Source: JBHENW01 sp046261875 (GTDB lineage: Bacteria; Acidobacteriota; Thermoanaerobaculia; UBA5066; Gp7-AA6). From it: 17,212 nucleotides of DNA. Shown piece after piece: positions 7,508 to 14,151 of this stretch. Numbering within the stretch: the stretch's first letter is position 1; each line of letters starts with the position of its first letter. The stretch spans positions 1 through 17,212 of the forward strand of contig JBHENW010000015.1 in assembly GCA_046261875.1 (NCBI GenBank). The letters are read 5' to 3'. The notes below the pieces were generated by a model, which was not told where the DNA came from, searched no databases, and worked only from the letters and a program-made list of their open reading frames with translations. The position numbers and the translations under genes are program-made.

Positions 7508-7843
7508 CGTATCGGTCGCCGGCTTCTTCTCCGGCTTCTTCTCCGGCTTCTCCTTCGTCTCGGTCTTCTTCTCGCCCGCGTCCGCTTTCGCGTCCGATTT
7601 CTCGCCTCCGGAGCCCTCCGCGGCCTCGCCGGCTTTTTTCGCCGTTCCGCCCTCGTCCTTGTTTCCGCGCGAGTAGTCGGTGATGTAGAAGCCGCTCCCC
7701 TTGAACTGGATCGCCGGCGCCGAGAACGCCTTCTTGAGCGCCCCCCCGCAGCGGGGACAGACCTTGAGGTGCTTCTCGCCGACCCTCTGGATCGCCTCGG
7801 TCCTGCGGCCGCAGGATGCGCAGTCGTATTCGTAGATGGGCAT
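7505..7843 (-). CDS. FmdB-family putative regulatory protein with zinc ribbon and charged tail
   Basis: 112 residues. The start at ATG 7843 gives the canonical FmdB opening MPIYEYDCASCG; an ATG three codons upstream is in frame but is part of the TACCAT element proposed as -10. The N-terminal zinc ribbon uses C8/C11 and C29/C32 (CASCG, CPRCGG). FKGSGFYITDYSR (47-59) is the second conserved family segment. After residue ~60 comes a low-complexity Lys/Glu/Pro/Ala tail ending in tandem EKKP units, likely disordered. FmdB was named for regulation of formamidase; the molecular role of the family is not settled, and DNA, RNA or protein binding are all possible. It is divergent from moeA and convergent with galU. 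Confidence 0.9.
   Translation of the reverse strand: MPIYEYDCASCGRRTEAIQRVGEKHLKVCPRCGGALKKAFSAPAIQFKGSGFYITDYSRGNKDEGGTAKKAGEAAEGSGGEKSDAKADAGEKKTETKEKPEKKPEKKPATDT
7519..7554. repeat. 12-bp in-frame tandem repeat in the zinc-ribbon gene
   Basis: Two exact copies of CCGGCTTCTTCT (7519-7530, 7531-7542) are followed by one with a single mismatch (7543-7554). On the minus strand they encode successive Glu-Lys-Lys-Pro-type units near the C-terminus. The unit is a multiple of three, so copy-number change would lengthen the tail without breaking the frame. Confidence 0.85.
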
Positions 7844-7850
7844 CTGCTTC

Positions 7851-7856
7851 ATGGTA
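7851..7856 (-). promoter_or_regulatory. Candidate -10 element (leaderless) for the zinc-ribbon gene
   Basis: TACCAT lies seven bases before ATG 7843 on the minus strand. It supports the MPIYEY start over the upstream ATG, which it overlaps. No Shine-Dalgarno site is seen. It is the weakest match to TATAAT in the set. Confidence 0.35.
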
Positions 7857-7918
7857 ACCGACGCGCCGAGACCGCGCGGCCGCCGCCGAGCGCGGCCGAT
7901 CGCGCGCGCACCGACGTC

Positions 7919-7924
7919 TAGAAT
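7919..7924 (+). promoter_or_regulatory. Candidate -10 element (leaderless) for moeA
   Basis: TAGAAT, a 5/6 match to TATAAT, lies six bases before the GTG at 7931. The intervening GCGCGC is no ribosome binding site. The -35 region is G+C-rich and not recognisable. Confidence 0.5.
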
Positions 7925-7930
7925 GCGCGC

Positions 7931-9127
7931 GTGATCACGGTGGAGCAGGCGTTCGGGATCCTCGACGCCGCCGTACGCGCCGGGGGCTCCGAAGAGGTCG
8001 CGGTCGCCGACGCCGTCGGACGCGTCATCGCCCGCGACGTCCGGGCCGACGTGGACTGGCCGCCCTTCGACACCTCCGCGATGGACGGTTACGCGGTGCG
8101 CATGGCCGACGTGGCCGCCCCCGGGGCGAACCTCGCGGAGCGGCAGGAGATTGTGGCCGCGGGTGATCCCGCCGGAGGGCCGCTCGGGCCGGGCGAGGCC
8201 GTTCGCGTGATGACCGGCGCGCCGCTGCCGGCCGGCACGGAGGCGATCGTTCCCGTGGAACAAGCCCACCGCGAAGGCGGACGCGTGCGGCTGGAGATCC
8301 GTCCGAAACCGGGCGCGCACATCCGGAAGAAGGGCGAGAGCGTAGCCCGCGGCGCGGCGCTGCTCGACGCAGGCCGCCGGCTGACGCCCGCGGAGGTCGC
8401 GTTGGCCGCCCTCGCCGGGGCCGATCCGCTGGACGTGATGGCGAAGCCCCGGGTCGCCGTCGCCGTGACCGGCAACGAGCTCGTCGCCCCCTCCGACAAG
8501 CCGTCCGGCGCGAACCTGCGGGACTCCAACGGGCCGCTGCTCCTCTCGCTCTGCCGCCGCGGCGGATGGCCGTCCCGCGCTCTCGCGCGCGTGCGCGACG
8601 AGGCGGCCGAAGTGGATCGGCTCTTCTCGGAAGCCCGGCCGGAAGAATTCCTCGTCACGAGCGGCGGCGTGTCGGCGGGCGACCACGATCTGCTCCCGGT
8701 CGCCGCGGAGCGCGCGGGCTTCGAGATCCTCTTCCACAAGGTCGCGGTCCGGCCCGGGCGGCCGATCGCATTCGGCCGTCGCGACGGCTGTTTCTGGTTC
8801 GGCCTTCCGGGCAACCCGGTTTCCGCGTCGGTCGGCTTTCATCTCTTCGTGCGCTACGCCCTCGATCGCCGCGAAGGCAGCCTGCGCCCGGGAGCGCCGC
8901 GCCTGGTCGCGCGCCTCGCGGCGCCGGTTCGGGGCGGGTCCCGCGAGACCTATCGCGACGCCACGCTCCACGACGAGGATGGAGAGAATCTCGTCGAGCC
9001 GGTCTCCACGGCGGGGAGCCACGACATCGCCGCGCACGCGCGAAGCAACGCGCTCATTCGGCTGCCCGCGGGATCCGGGGAGCTGTCGGCCGGGACCCTG
9101 GTCGAGTGCGTGCGGCTGGACCTTTGA
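7931..9127 (+). CDS. moeA: Molybdopterin molybdenumtransferase
   Basis: 398 residues, close to the ~410 typical of MoeA, starting at GTG 7931 just after a -10-like TAGAAT. MoeA inserts molybdenum into adenylylated molybdopterin in the last step of molybdenum-cofactor synthesis. Family motifs appear in order: TSAMDGYAVR (Asp near 52), VMTGAPLPAGTEAIVPVE, GAHIRKKGESV, VAVAVTGNELV, TSGGVSAGDHD (Asp near 251), VAVRPGRPIAFG and FGLPGNPVSASVGF, then the C-terminal beta-barrel domain. The gene overlaps the alpha/beta hydrolase by TTGA. Together with xdhC it shows that the organism makes molybdoenzymes, although none is encoded here and no other cofactor-synthesis genes (moaA-E, mogA, mobA) are present. 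Confidence 0.96.
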   Translation: MITVEQAFGILDAAVRAGGSEEVAVADAVGRVIARDVRADVDWPPFDTSAMDGYAVRMADVAAPGANLAERQEIVAAGDPAGGPLGPGEAVRVMTGAPLPAGTEAIVPVEQAHREGGRVRLEIRPKPGAHIRKKGESVARGAALLDAGRRLTPAEVALAALAGADPLDVMAKPRVAVAVTGNELVAPSDKPSGANLRDSNGPLLLSLCRRGGWPSRALARVRDEAAEVDRLFSEARPEEFLVTSGGVSAGDHDLLPVAAERAGFEILFHKVAVRPGRPIAFGRRDGCFWFGLPGNPVSASVGFHLFVRYALDRREGSLRPGAPRLVARLAAPVRGGSRETYRDATLHDEDGENLVEPVSTAGSHDIAAHARSNALIRLPAGSGELSAGTLVECVRLDL

Positions 9128-9906
9128 AGACCGTTCCGGAGCGGCGAACCCACACGGTGGCCCACCGGCGCGCGCGCACGGAGGACGGGATCCCCATCGT
9201 CTTCACGTGGTGGCGGCGCCCGTCGCGCGAAGTCATCGTCATCGCCCCCGGCTTCTGGCGCGTCCGGCTCGCGCGCGAGAACCTGTATCTCGCCAACCAT
9301 TTCCTGCGGCGCGGCTACGACGTGGCCGTGCTCGATTTCCGGGGACACGGCGACAGCGGCGGGCGCTACACCTTCGGGGCGTTCGAGGCGCTGGACCTCA
9401 AAGCGCTCGCGGATGCGATCGTGGGCACGGAAGACGGCTACTCCCGTTTTTCCGTCCTCGGCCTGTCGCTGGGAGGGTCGATTGCCGCGGGGATGCTGGC
9501 CCGGTGGCCGGACCTGCCCGCGCGGGCGCTCGCGATGATCTCCTCGCCCGCGAGGCTCACCACGCTGCGGCCCCGTCCCTGGAAGCCCGGAGCCCTGAGG
9601 CAGGTCCGGCTGCGACACGCGCTGCGGATGCCGCGACTGGCCGGACGCCAGGTCTTCAAAGACGGGCTCCACGCGGCGGACGCCGTCTCCCGGATAACGA
9701 TCCCGAAGCTGATCGTGACCTCCGAAGGGGACTGGCTCGTGGATCCCAGCCACGGCCGGCTCCTCGCGGAGGCGGCCGCGCCGCCCGTGGACTACGTGCA
9801 CCTTGACCTGCCGGGATCGCTCCATGCGGACGCCCTCGTCAAGTTCGTGCCGCTGCGCCTCCTGCGACTGCTCGACGGCTGGTTCGCCCGAAATGCGCCG
9901 CCGTGA
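9124..9906 (+). CDS. Alpha/beta hydrolase
   Basis: 260 residues. The start chosen is TTG 9124, which overlaps the moeA TGA (TTGA). A downstream GTG is the alternative; no ATG gives a complete fold. The catalytic triad is visible: nucleophile Ser115 in GLSLGGS, acid Asp203 or Asp207 in SEGDWLVDP, and His234 in GSLHADAL. LDFRGHGDSGG near residue 75 is the strand-4 region typical of serine hydrolases of this class. Substrate is unknown: an ester, thioester or amide. No signal peptide or membrane segment is seen, so it is probably cytoplasmic. It is translationally coupled to moeA but lies 88 bases before the ketosynthase cassette, so it could instead serve lipid or polyketide metabolism as a thioesterase-like enzyme. 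That is speculation. Confidence 0.88.
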   Translation: MKTVPERRTHTVAHRRARTEDGIPIVFTWWRRPSREVIVIAPGFWRVRLARENLYLANHFLRRGYDVAVLDFRGHGDSGGRYTFGAFEALDLKALADAIVGTEDGYSRFSVLGLSLGGSIAAGMLARWPDLPARALAMISSPARLTTLRPRPWKPGALRQVRLRHALRMPRLAGRQVFKDGLHAADAVSRITIPKLIVTSEGDWLVDPSHGRLLAEAAAPPVDYVHLDLPGSLHADALVKFVPLRLLRLLDGWFARNAPP

Positions 9907-9938
9907 ACCCGGCGGCTGACAAACCTCGGCCCGCAACT

Positions 9939-9962
9939 CAGGGAAACCTGAACCGAAGGTTC
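9939..9962 (+). other. Two adjoining short hairpins upstream of the ketosynthase gene
   Basis: CAGG-GAAA-CCTG (9939-9950, a GNRA-type loop) abuts GAACC-GAA-GGTTC (9950-9962), sharing one base. They sit 33 bases before the ketosynthase start, over the expected -35 region of its promoter. They could end the upstream moeA-hydrolase transcript or be a protein-binding site. There is no T-tract. Confidence 0.3.
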
Positions 9963-9979
9963 GAGCGCGGCGGCGTTGT

Positions 9980-9985
9980 TAGTAT
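9980..9985 (+). promoter_or_regulatory. Candidate extended -10 element (leaderless) for the ketosynthase
   Basis: TAGTAT lies nine bases before ATG 9995 and is preceded by TGT (9977-9979), giving the TGnTANNNT extended -10 pattern that can work without a good -35. No Shine-Dalgarno site lies between it and the ATG (CCGCGCTGC). Confidence 0.5.
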
Positions 9986-9994
9986 CCGCGCTGC

Positions 9995-11251
9995 ATGTTT
10001 TCCCGCCGGGTGGTCATCACCGGGATCGGCTGCCTCTCGCCCAACGGAAACGGCCGGGAGGCGTTCGCCACGGCCCTTCGCGCCGGAAAGAGCGGCGTGG
10101 GCCGCATTTCACTGTTCGATCCGGAAGGGCTCCCGGCGACGATCGCAGGAGAGCTGAAGGGCTTCGACCCGTCGCTCTTCGTCGGACCCAAGGATTCCCG
10201 CCACGTCTCCCGCGCCGTCCCGATGGCCATCGCGGCCTCTGCGGAAGCTCTCGAGGACGCAGGGATGGACACGGCCCGGATGTCGCTGGAAGAGCGGCGC
10301 AACCTGGGCATCGTGCTCGGCACAGGCGGGGGACCGATCGAGTTTTCCGAGCGGATGTACCACCTGTACTACACCAACCAGGTCCGCAAGGCCTCCGTGT
10401 ACTCGATCCCTTCCGGCACGATCGGCACGCTCTCTTCCGAGATCTCGATGCACTTCGGCCTGCGCGGCCCCTCGCTCGTCGTGTCCACCGGCTGCGCCTC
10501 CTCGACGGACGCCATCGGGTACGCGTTCCGCTCGATCCGCTTCGGAACGGCCGACGCGCTGCTCGCGGGGGGCGTGGACGCGACGGTCGTGCGCGGCATC
10601 ATGGAAGGCTTCGTCATGATGCGCATCGTCTCCACGGGCTGGGAGCACGAGCCGCCCCGCGCCTCGCGCCCGTTCGCCTCCGACCGCGATGGCTTCGTGC
10701 TGGGTGAGGGAGCCTGGATGTTCGTGCTCGAAGAGGCCGAGCGGGCCCGGGCGCGAGGGGCGCGCATCTATGCCGAGATCCGGGGATACGGCGCGACCTG
10801 CGACGCCCACCACCGCGTGCGGCTCGACGAGAGCGGCGAGGAGCCGGCGCGAGCGATGGAGCTGGCTCTCGACGAGGCGGGGCTCCCCCCGGACGCCATC
10901 GAGTATGTCGCGTACCACGGCACCTCCACCGAGCTGAACGACCGCGTCGAGACGCGCGCGATACGCAAGGCGTTCGGAGCGGCGGCCGCGAAGCTCCCCG
11001 GTTCGTCCGTCAAGTCCATGATCGGGCATCCGCAGGGCGCCTGCGGCGCCGCGGGTCTCGCCGCGACCGTCCTCGGCATGCGGGACTCCTTCCTGCCGCC
11101 GACGATCAACCTGGACCGGGCCGACCCGCAATGCGAACTCGACTACGTCGCGAACCGGGCGCGCGAGACGTCTTTCGAGCACGCGCTCTGCAACTGCATC
11201 GGGTTCGGCTCGAAGAACAGCGCGCTCGTGGTGAGCCACGCGGGAAGGTAG
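9995..11251 (+). CDS. Beta-ketoacyl-ACP synthase, FabF (KAS II) type
   Basis: 418 residues, matching FabF. The enzyme performs decarboxylative condensation of an acyl group with malonyl-ACP. The catalytic set is complete and at FabF positions: Cys167 (STGCASSTDA), His308 (YHGTSTELND), Lys340 (SVKSMIGHPQGA) and His345; the E. coli equivalents are Cys163, His303, Lys335 and His340. Other family segments include VVITGIGCLSPNG at the N-terminus and RPFASDRDGFVLGEGAWMF. The gene lacks the usual fatty-acid companions (acpP, fabD, fabG) and is instead followed by a methyltransferase and a flavoprotein. This suggests a specialised ketosynthase rather than the housekeeping FabF. No acyl carrier protein is visible, so one would have to come from elsewhere in the genome. 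Wax/polyene-type lipid or small polyketide synthesis are the leading possibilities. Confidence 0.93.
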   Translation: MFSRRVVITGIGCLSPNGNGREAFATALRAGKSGVGRISLFDPEGLPATIAGELKGFDPSLFVGPKDSRHVSRAVPMAIAASAEALEDAGMDTARMSLEERRNLGIVLGTGGGPIEFSERMYHLYYTNQVRKASVYSIPSGTIGTLSSEISMHFGLRGPSLVVSTGCASSTDAIGYAFRSIRFGTADALLAGGVDATVVRGIMEGFVMMRIVSTGWEHEPPRASRPFASDRDGFVLGEGAWMFVLEEAERARARGARIYAEIRGYGATCDAHHRVRLDESGEEPARAMELALDEAGLPPDAIEYVAYHGTSTELNDRVETRAIRKAFGAAAAKLPGSSVKSMIGHPQGACGAAGLAATVLGMRDSFLPPTINLDRADPQCELDYVANRARETSFEHALCNCIGFGSKNSALVVSHAGR

Positions 11252-11259
11252 CAGTTTCG

Positions 11260-11958
11260 CTGCTCGTCCCCCCGCGCTCGCCCTCGCGCGAGATCCTCGA
11301 CGATCCTTCGCTCGACGCGCAGGAGATGGAGCGCTCCCTGCGGGACCTGTGGCTCGTCAACCGGACCTGGGGCGGCAGTCGCGCATTCGAGCAGTTCATC
11401 GTCGGGAGCTCCCGGCCCGCCGCGGGCCGCCGCCTCGTCGTGCTCGACGTGGGCGCGGGGTCGGGCCACGTGGCGCGGCGGCTGGCCGGCGCGCTCGAGG
11501 AGGCGCGGTTCTCGCCTCGGGTCATCGCGAGCGACCTGCAGTGGCGGCACCTGGCGGCTGGACGCCGCATGATGAGGCGCCCCCGTCCGCCCGCGGTCTG
11601 CGCCGACGCCTTCGCCCTCCCGTTCCCGGACCGCTCCGTGGACTGGGTCGTTTCGACGCTGCTGCTCCATCACTTCTCCCCGGCCGAAAACGAGCGGCTG
11701 ATCGGCGGTCTCGCGCGGGTGGCGCGCGTGGGCTTCGCGCTCCTGGATCTCCGGCGGCATCTTTTTCCGCTGATCTTCGTCGGCGTGGCCGGAAAGCTGC
11801 TCTTTCGCAGCCGGATCTCCGTGGAAGACGGCAAGGCCTCCGTCCGCCAGGCCTACACCCCGGAGGAAGTCCGCGCGTTCGCTTCGCGGGCGGTGCCGGG
11901 CGCGGAGGTCAGAAAGCTCTTCCCGTTTCGCCTGCTCGTCTCACGCGTGGAGGGATGA
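11260..11958 (+). CDS. Class I SAM-dependent methyltransferase
   Basis: Up to 232 residues. Motif I is clear: VLDVGAGSGHVARRL begins at about residue 61. The motif II/III region PFPDRSVDWVVSTLLLHHF follows, then the late-strand pattern typical of Rossmann SAM enzymes. Conserved-looking sequence (PPRSPSREILDDPSLDA, then RSLRDLWLVNRTWGG) extends well upstream of the first ordinary in-frame start, ATG 11326. That start would leave 210 residues and cut off this helix region. The only codon giving the fuller protein without a long overlap into the ketosynthase gene is CTG 11260, preceded at 11 bases by GGAAGG. The next ATG upstream, 11131, overlaps that gene by 121 bases. The start is therefore uncertain. 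The methyl acceptor is unknown; the position between ketosynthase and flavoprotein suggests a product of that pathway. Confidence 0.82.
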   Translation: MLVPPRSPSREILDDPSLDAQEMERSLRDLWLVNRTWGGSRAFEQFIVGSSRPAAGRRLVVLDVGAGSGHVARRLAGALEEARFSPRVIASDLQWRHLAAGRRMMRRPRPPAVCADAFALPFPDRSVDWVVSTLLLHHFSPAENERLIGGLARVARVGFALLDLRRHLFPLIFVGVAGKLLFRSRISVEDGKASVRQAYTPEEVRAFASRAVPGAEVRKLFPFRLLVSRVEG

Positions 11959-13109
11959 CCGGCAGCTCGTTCGCCGCGGTCATCGTGGGGGCGGGACCCG
12001 CGGGATCCGCCGCGGCGACCGCGCTCGCCGCGCGGGGCCACACGGTCCTGCTCCTGGAGAAAGACGAGTTTCCTCGCGACAAGGTCTGCGGCGAATTCCT
12101 CTCCGCCGAGGCGCAGACGGCGCTGGCCAGCCTGGGGGTGGCCGACGCCGTGGCGCGGGTCGGTCCGGAGCGGATCCTCCGAGGCGCCGTCCATCCCGAC
12201 GACGGCGAAGCGGTTTCCTTCGATCTTCCGCGGCCCGCGCTCGGAATCTCGCGGCGCGTCTTCGACGACCTCCTCGCGCGCCGCGCCGCCGCAGCGGGAG
12301 CGGACCTCCGCTTCCACCATCGCGTCGTCTCCATCGACGGAGACCTCGCATCGGGCTTCCGTCTCCGCGCCGCAGGCGTGGCGGGGGATCTCGAAGTCTC
12401 CGCGCGAACGGTGATCGGAGCGTGGGGCCGCTGGAACGCGCTCGACCGCGAGCTCGAGCGCGGGTTCGAGCGGGCGCGATCGGCCTACCTCGGCTGGAGC
12501 CGGGACTTCGTCGGCGACACCGGGTTTCTCGAGGGCCGGGTCCACCTGTACGTCTTCCCCGGGGGGTATTGCGGCCTCTCGCGCGTGGAGGACGGCGAGG
12601 TGAACCTGGCCGGCGTGATCTCGGAATCCGAATATCGCCGGCTCGACGGGGGCTGGGAGGCGGTCGTGCGCTCTGCGCGAAGCGGAAACGCGGGCCTGGA
12701 CGCCGACCTCGCCAGGGTGCGCCCCGGACCGCGCGGATTTCTGGGGGTCGGCCCCGTGCACTTCACGGCCAAGCCCCCCGTGGAGGAAGACATCCTGATG
12801 GTCGGAGACGCCGCCGGCGTCATCGACCCTTTCTCTGGTCAGGGCCAGGCCGCCGCCCTGCGATCCGGGCTCCTCGCTGCCGAGGTCGCCGACCAGTATC
12901 TCCGCGGCAGCCTGGAAGCCGGCGCCGCACGCGCCACTTACGGGAGGCGGTGGAAGAAAGCGTTTGCCTCGGGCTTCGCCTGGAGCGCCGCGCTGCGAAG
13001 CGTCATGCTGAACCCGCGCCTCGGACGCGTGGCGGGCCGGATCGCCGGGAGAAGTCTCGTGCGCCTGGGGATCGCGGCGACGCGCGGCGCCGGGCCCTTC
13101 CGCGACTAG
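11955..13109 (+). CDS. FAD-dependent oxidoreductase, geranylgeranyl-reductase type
   Basis: 384 residues. The start ATG 11955 overlaps the methyltransferase stop (ATGA). The N-terminal dinucleotide-binding motif is VGAGPAGSAAA (GxGxxG at 12-17). The family signature KVCGEFLSAEA follows near residue 45. The second FAD-binding segment is MVGDAAGVIDPFSGQG (Gly-Asp at 284-285), then AAALRSGLLAAE. This subgroup of the PHBH/UbiH-like flavoproteins contains double-bond reductases such as geranylgeranyl reductase as well as ring hydroxylases and polyketide-tailoring oxidoreductases. The sequence alone does not choose among these. Tight coupling to the methyltransferase supports a shared pathway. It ends 237 bases before the convergent LolA-like gene. 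Confidence 0.9.
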   Translation: MTGSSFAAVIVGAGPAGSAAATALAARGHTVLLLEKDEFPRDKVCGEFLSAEAQTALASLGVADAVARVGPERILRGAVHPDDGEAVSFDLPRPALGISRRVFDDLLARRAAAAGADLRFHHRVVSIDGDLASGFRLRAAGVAGDLEVSARTVIGAWGRWNALDRELERGFERARSAYLGWSRDFVGDTGFLEGRVHLYVFPGGYCGLSRVEDGEVNLAGVISESEYRRLDGGWEAVVRSARSGNAGLDADLARVRPGPRGFLGVGPVHFTAKPPVEEDILMVGDAAGVIDPFSGQGQAAALRSGLLAAEVADQYLRGSLEAGAARATYGRRWKKAFASGFAWSAALRSVMLNPRLGRVAGRIAGRSLVRLGIAATRGAGPFRD

Positions 13110-13201
13110 GACGCCGGCCGGAGGCGGCCACGCACCGGGCTGATTCCGGTACGCGGCGCCAGGAGCCTCCGCCAAGGCCCGTGCGGGAGGATTCTCACTC
13201 T

Positions 13202-13245
13202 CGCGGCGCGCGTAGTCTCCCGTCAGGGAGGAGGCGCGCGCCGCG
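13202..13245. terminator. Nested hairpin between convergent genes
   Basis: An 11-base perfect stem (CGCGGCGCGCG 13202-13212 with CGCGCGCCGCG 13235-13245) encloses a second hairpin, CTCCC-GTCA-GGGAG (13217-13230), with symmetrical four-base internal loops (TAGT and GAGG). It lies in the 237-base gap between two convergent transcription units, so it may act as a bidirectional end or stabiliser for both mRNAs. There is no T-tract on either side. I see no gene in the rest of 13110-13346. Confidence 0.5.
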
Positions 13246-13346
13246 GGAGCCGAAGCGACCAGAGGGATCAGGCGAGCGGTCGAGCCCCTTTGGGCGAGCC
13301 GCGAGCCGGTGCCGCAGGCAGATCCCGCGCGAGCAAAGGCGACGGG

Positions 13347-14090
13347 CTACAGCCCCCTCGCTCCTTCCGGCGTGAAGATCGCGTCGTCGATCTTCGCGGG
13401 CTTGTAGTCGCGGTACTGGAGGCGCGTCACCGCATTCGAGTCGCGACCGAGCAGCTCCCGGATCTCCATCTCCGCGACGACGGTCTTGCCGCGCACCGTC
13501 AGGAGCTTCGTGAATGAGACGCGCCGGATCGCCTTGCCCGACGGCAGGTAGAAGACCACTTGCCGGGGGAGCCGCTTCTCGGGATCGAGCCAGAGCGTGA
13601 GCCTGGGATACGGCGCTGCGCCGGCGCGTGCCGTGAGCTCCAGTACGAGAGCGGGACGGCCGTCGAGCATCTCCTCTCCGCGCAGCGTCGCCCTGTAGTC
13701 CTGGGCGAAGCGCAGGCGGGCCACGTCGCCGAAGGACGCTCCTCCGAGAAGGCGCTGGTTGGCCGAGACCGGCACGGCGTTTCTCGCGCCGGGCACGATC
13801 AGCCACACCTTTTCGCCCGAGGTCAGGACCTTGCGGCCGTTGTTCTTGCCGCCGCGGAAGACCATCAAGGCTTTGTCGGAGCCTTTCCGGTAGACGTCGA
13901 AGTCCGCGCTCCCCTGGACCTTCCCGGACACCTCGTGCACCGCGCGCGCCGCGATGATGGCCTCGGGGAACGCGTTGCGGACCGCGTCGACCTCTTCCAG
14001 CCACCGGCGCAGCTCAGCCTCCGTGGGGCCCGCCGTCAGAGCGCGGCCGGTCAGGAGGAGGGCGGCGCAGGCCATTCCGATCTTTCTCAC
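13347..14090 (-). CDS. LolA-like outer-membrane lipoprotein-sorting protein
   Basis: 247 residues from GTG 14090; an ATG at codon 6 is the alternative. The Sec signal peptide is MRKIGMACAALLLTGRALTA, with cleavage before GPTEAE. The mature protein alternates beta strands in the manner of the half-barrel LolA/LolB fold (COG2834 type): DFDVYRKGSDKALMVFRG, KVLTSGEKVWLIVPG, then LVLELTAR..., LTLWLDPEKRLPRQVVFY and the closing AIFTP. LolA carries lipoproteins across the periplasm; relatives next to FtsX-type ABC genes often accompany export of other lipids. It sits last in an ATPase-permease-LolA-like operon, 61 bases after the permease, so a matching periplasmic partner for that transporter is the natural reading. 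The substrate is unknown. Confidence 0.87.
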   Translation of the reverse strand: MRKIGMACAALLLTGRALTAGPTEAELRRWLEEVDAVRNAFPEAIIAARAVHEVSGKVQGSADFDVYRKGSDKALMVFRGGKNNGRKVLTSGEKVWLIVPGARNAVPVSANQRLLGGASFGDVARLRFAQDYRATLRGEEMLDGRPALVLELTARAGAAPYPRLTLWLDPEKRLPRQVVFYLPSGKAIRRVSFTKLLTVRGKTVVAEMEIRELLGRDSNAVTRLQYRDYKPAKIDDAIFTPEGARGL

Positions 14091-14151
14091 GGATGGGAAA
14101 ACACGAAGACCGCGCCCGGCCTTCCGCGCGGCCCCGGCGGAAATAGAAACC

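Noticed and set aside
10109..11239. 376-residue open frame on the minus strand
   Set aside because: It is wholly antisense to the ketosynthase, whose catalytic residues are all intact; composition is that of a shadow frame.
11131..11259. ATG 11131 as the methyltransferase start
   Set aside because: It would overlap the ketosynthase by 121 bases, and the added residues are Arg-rich without conserved features.
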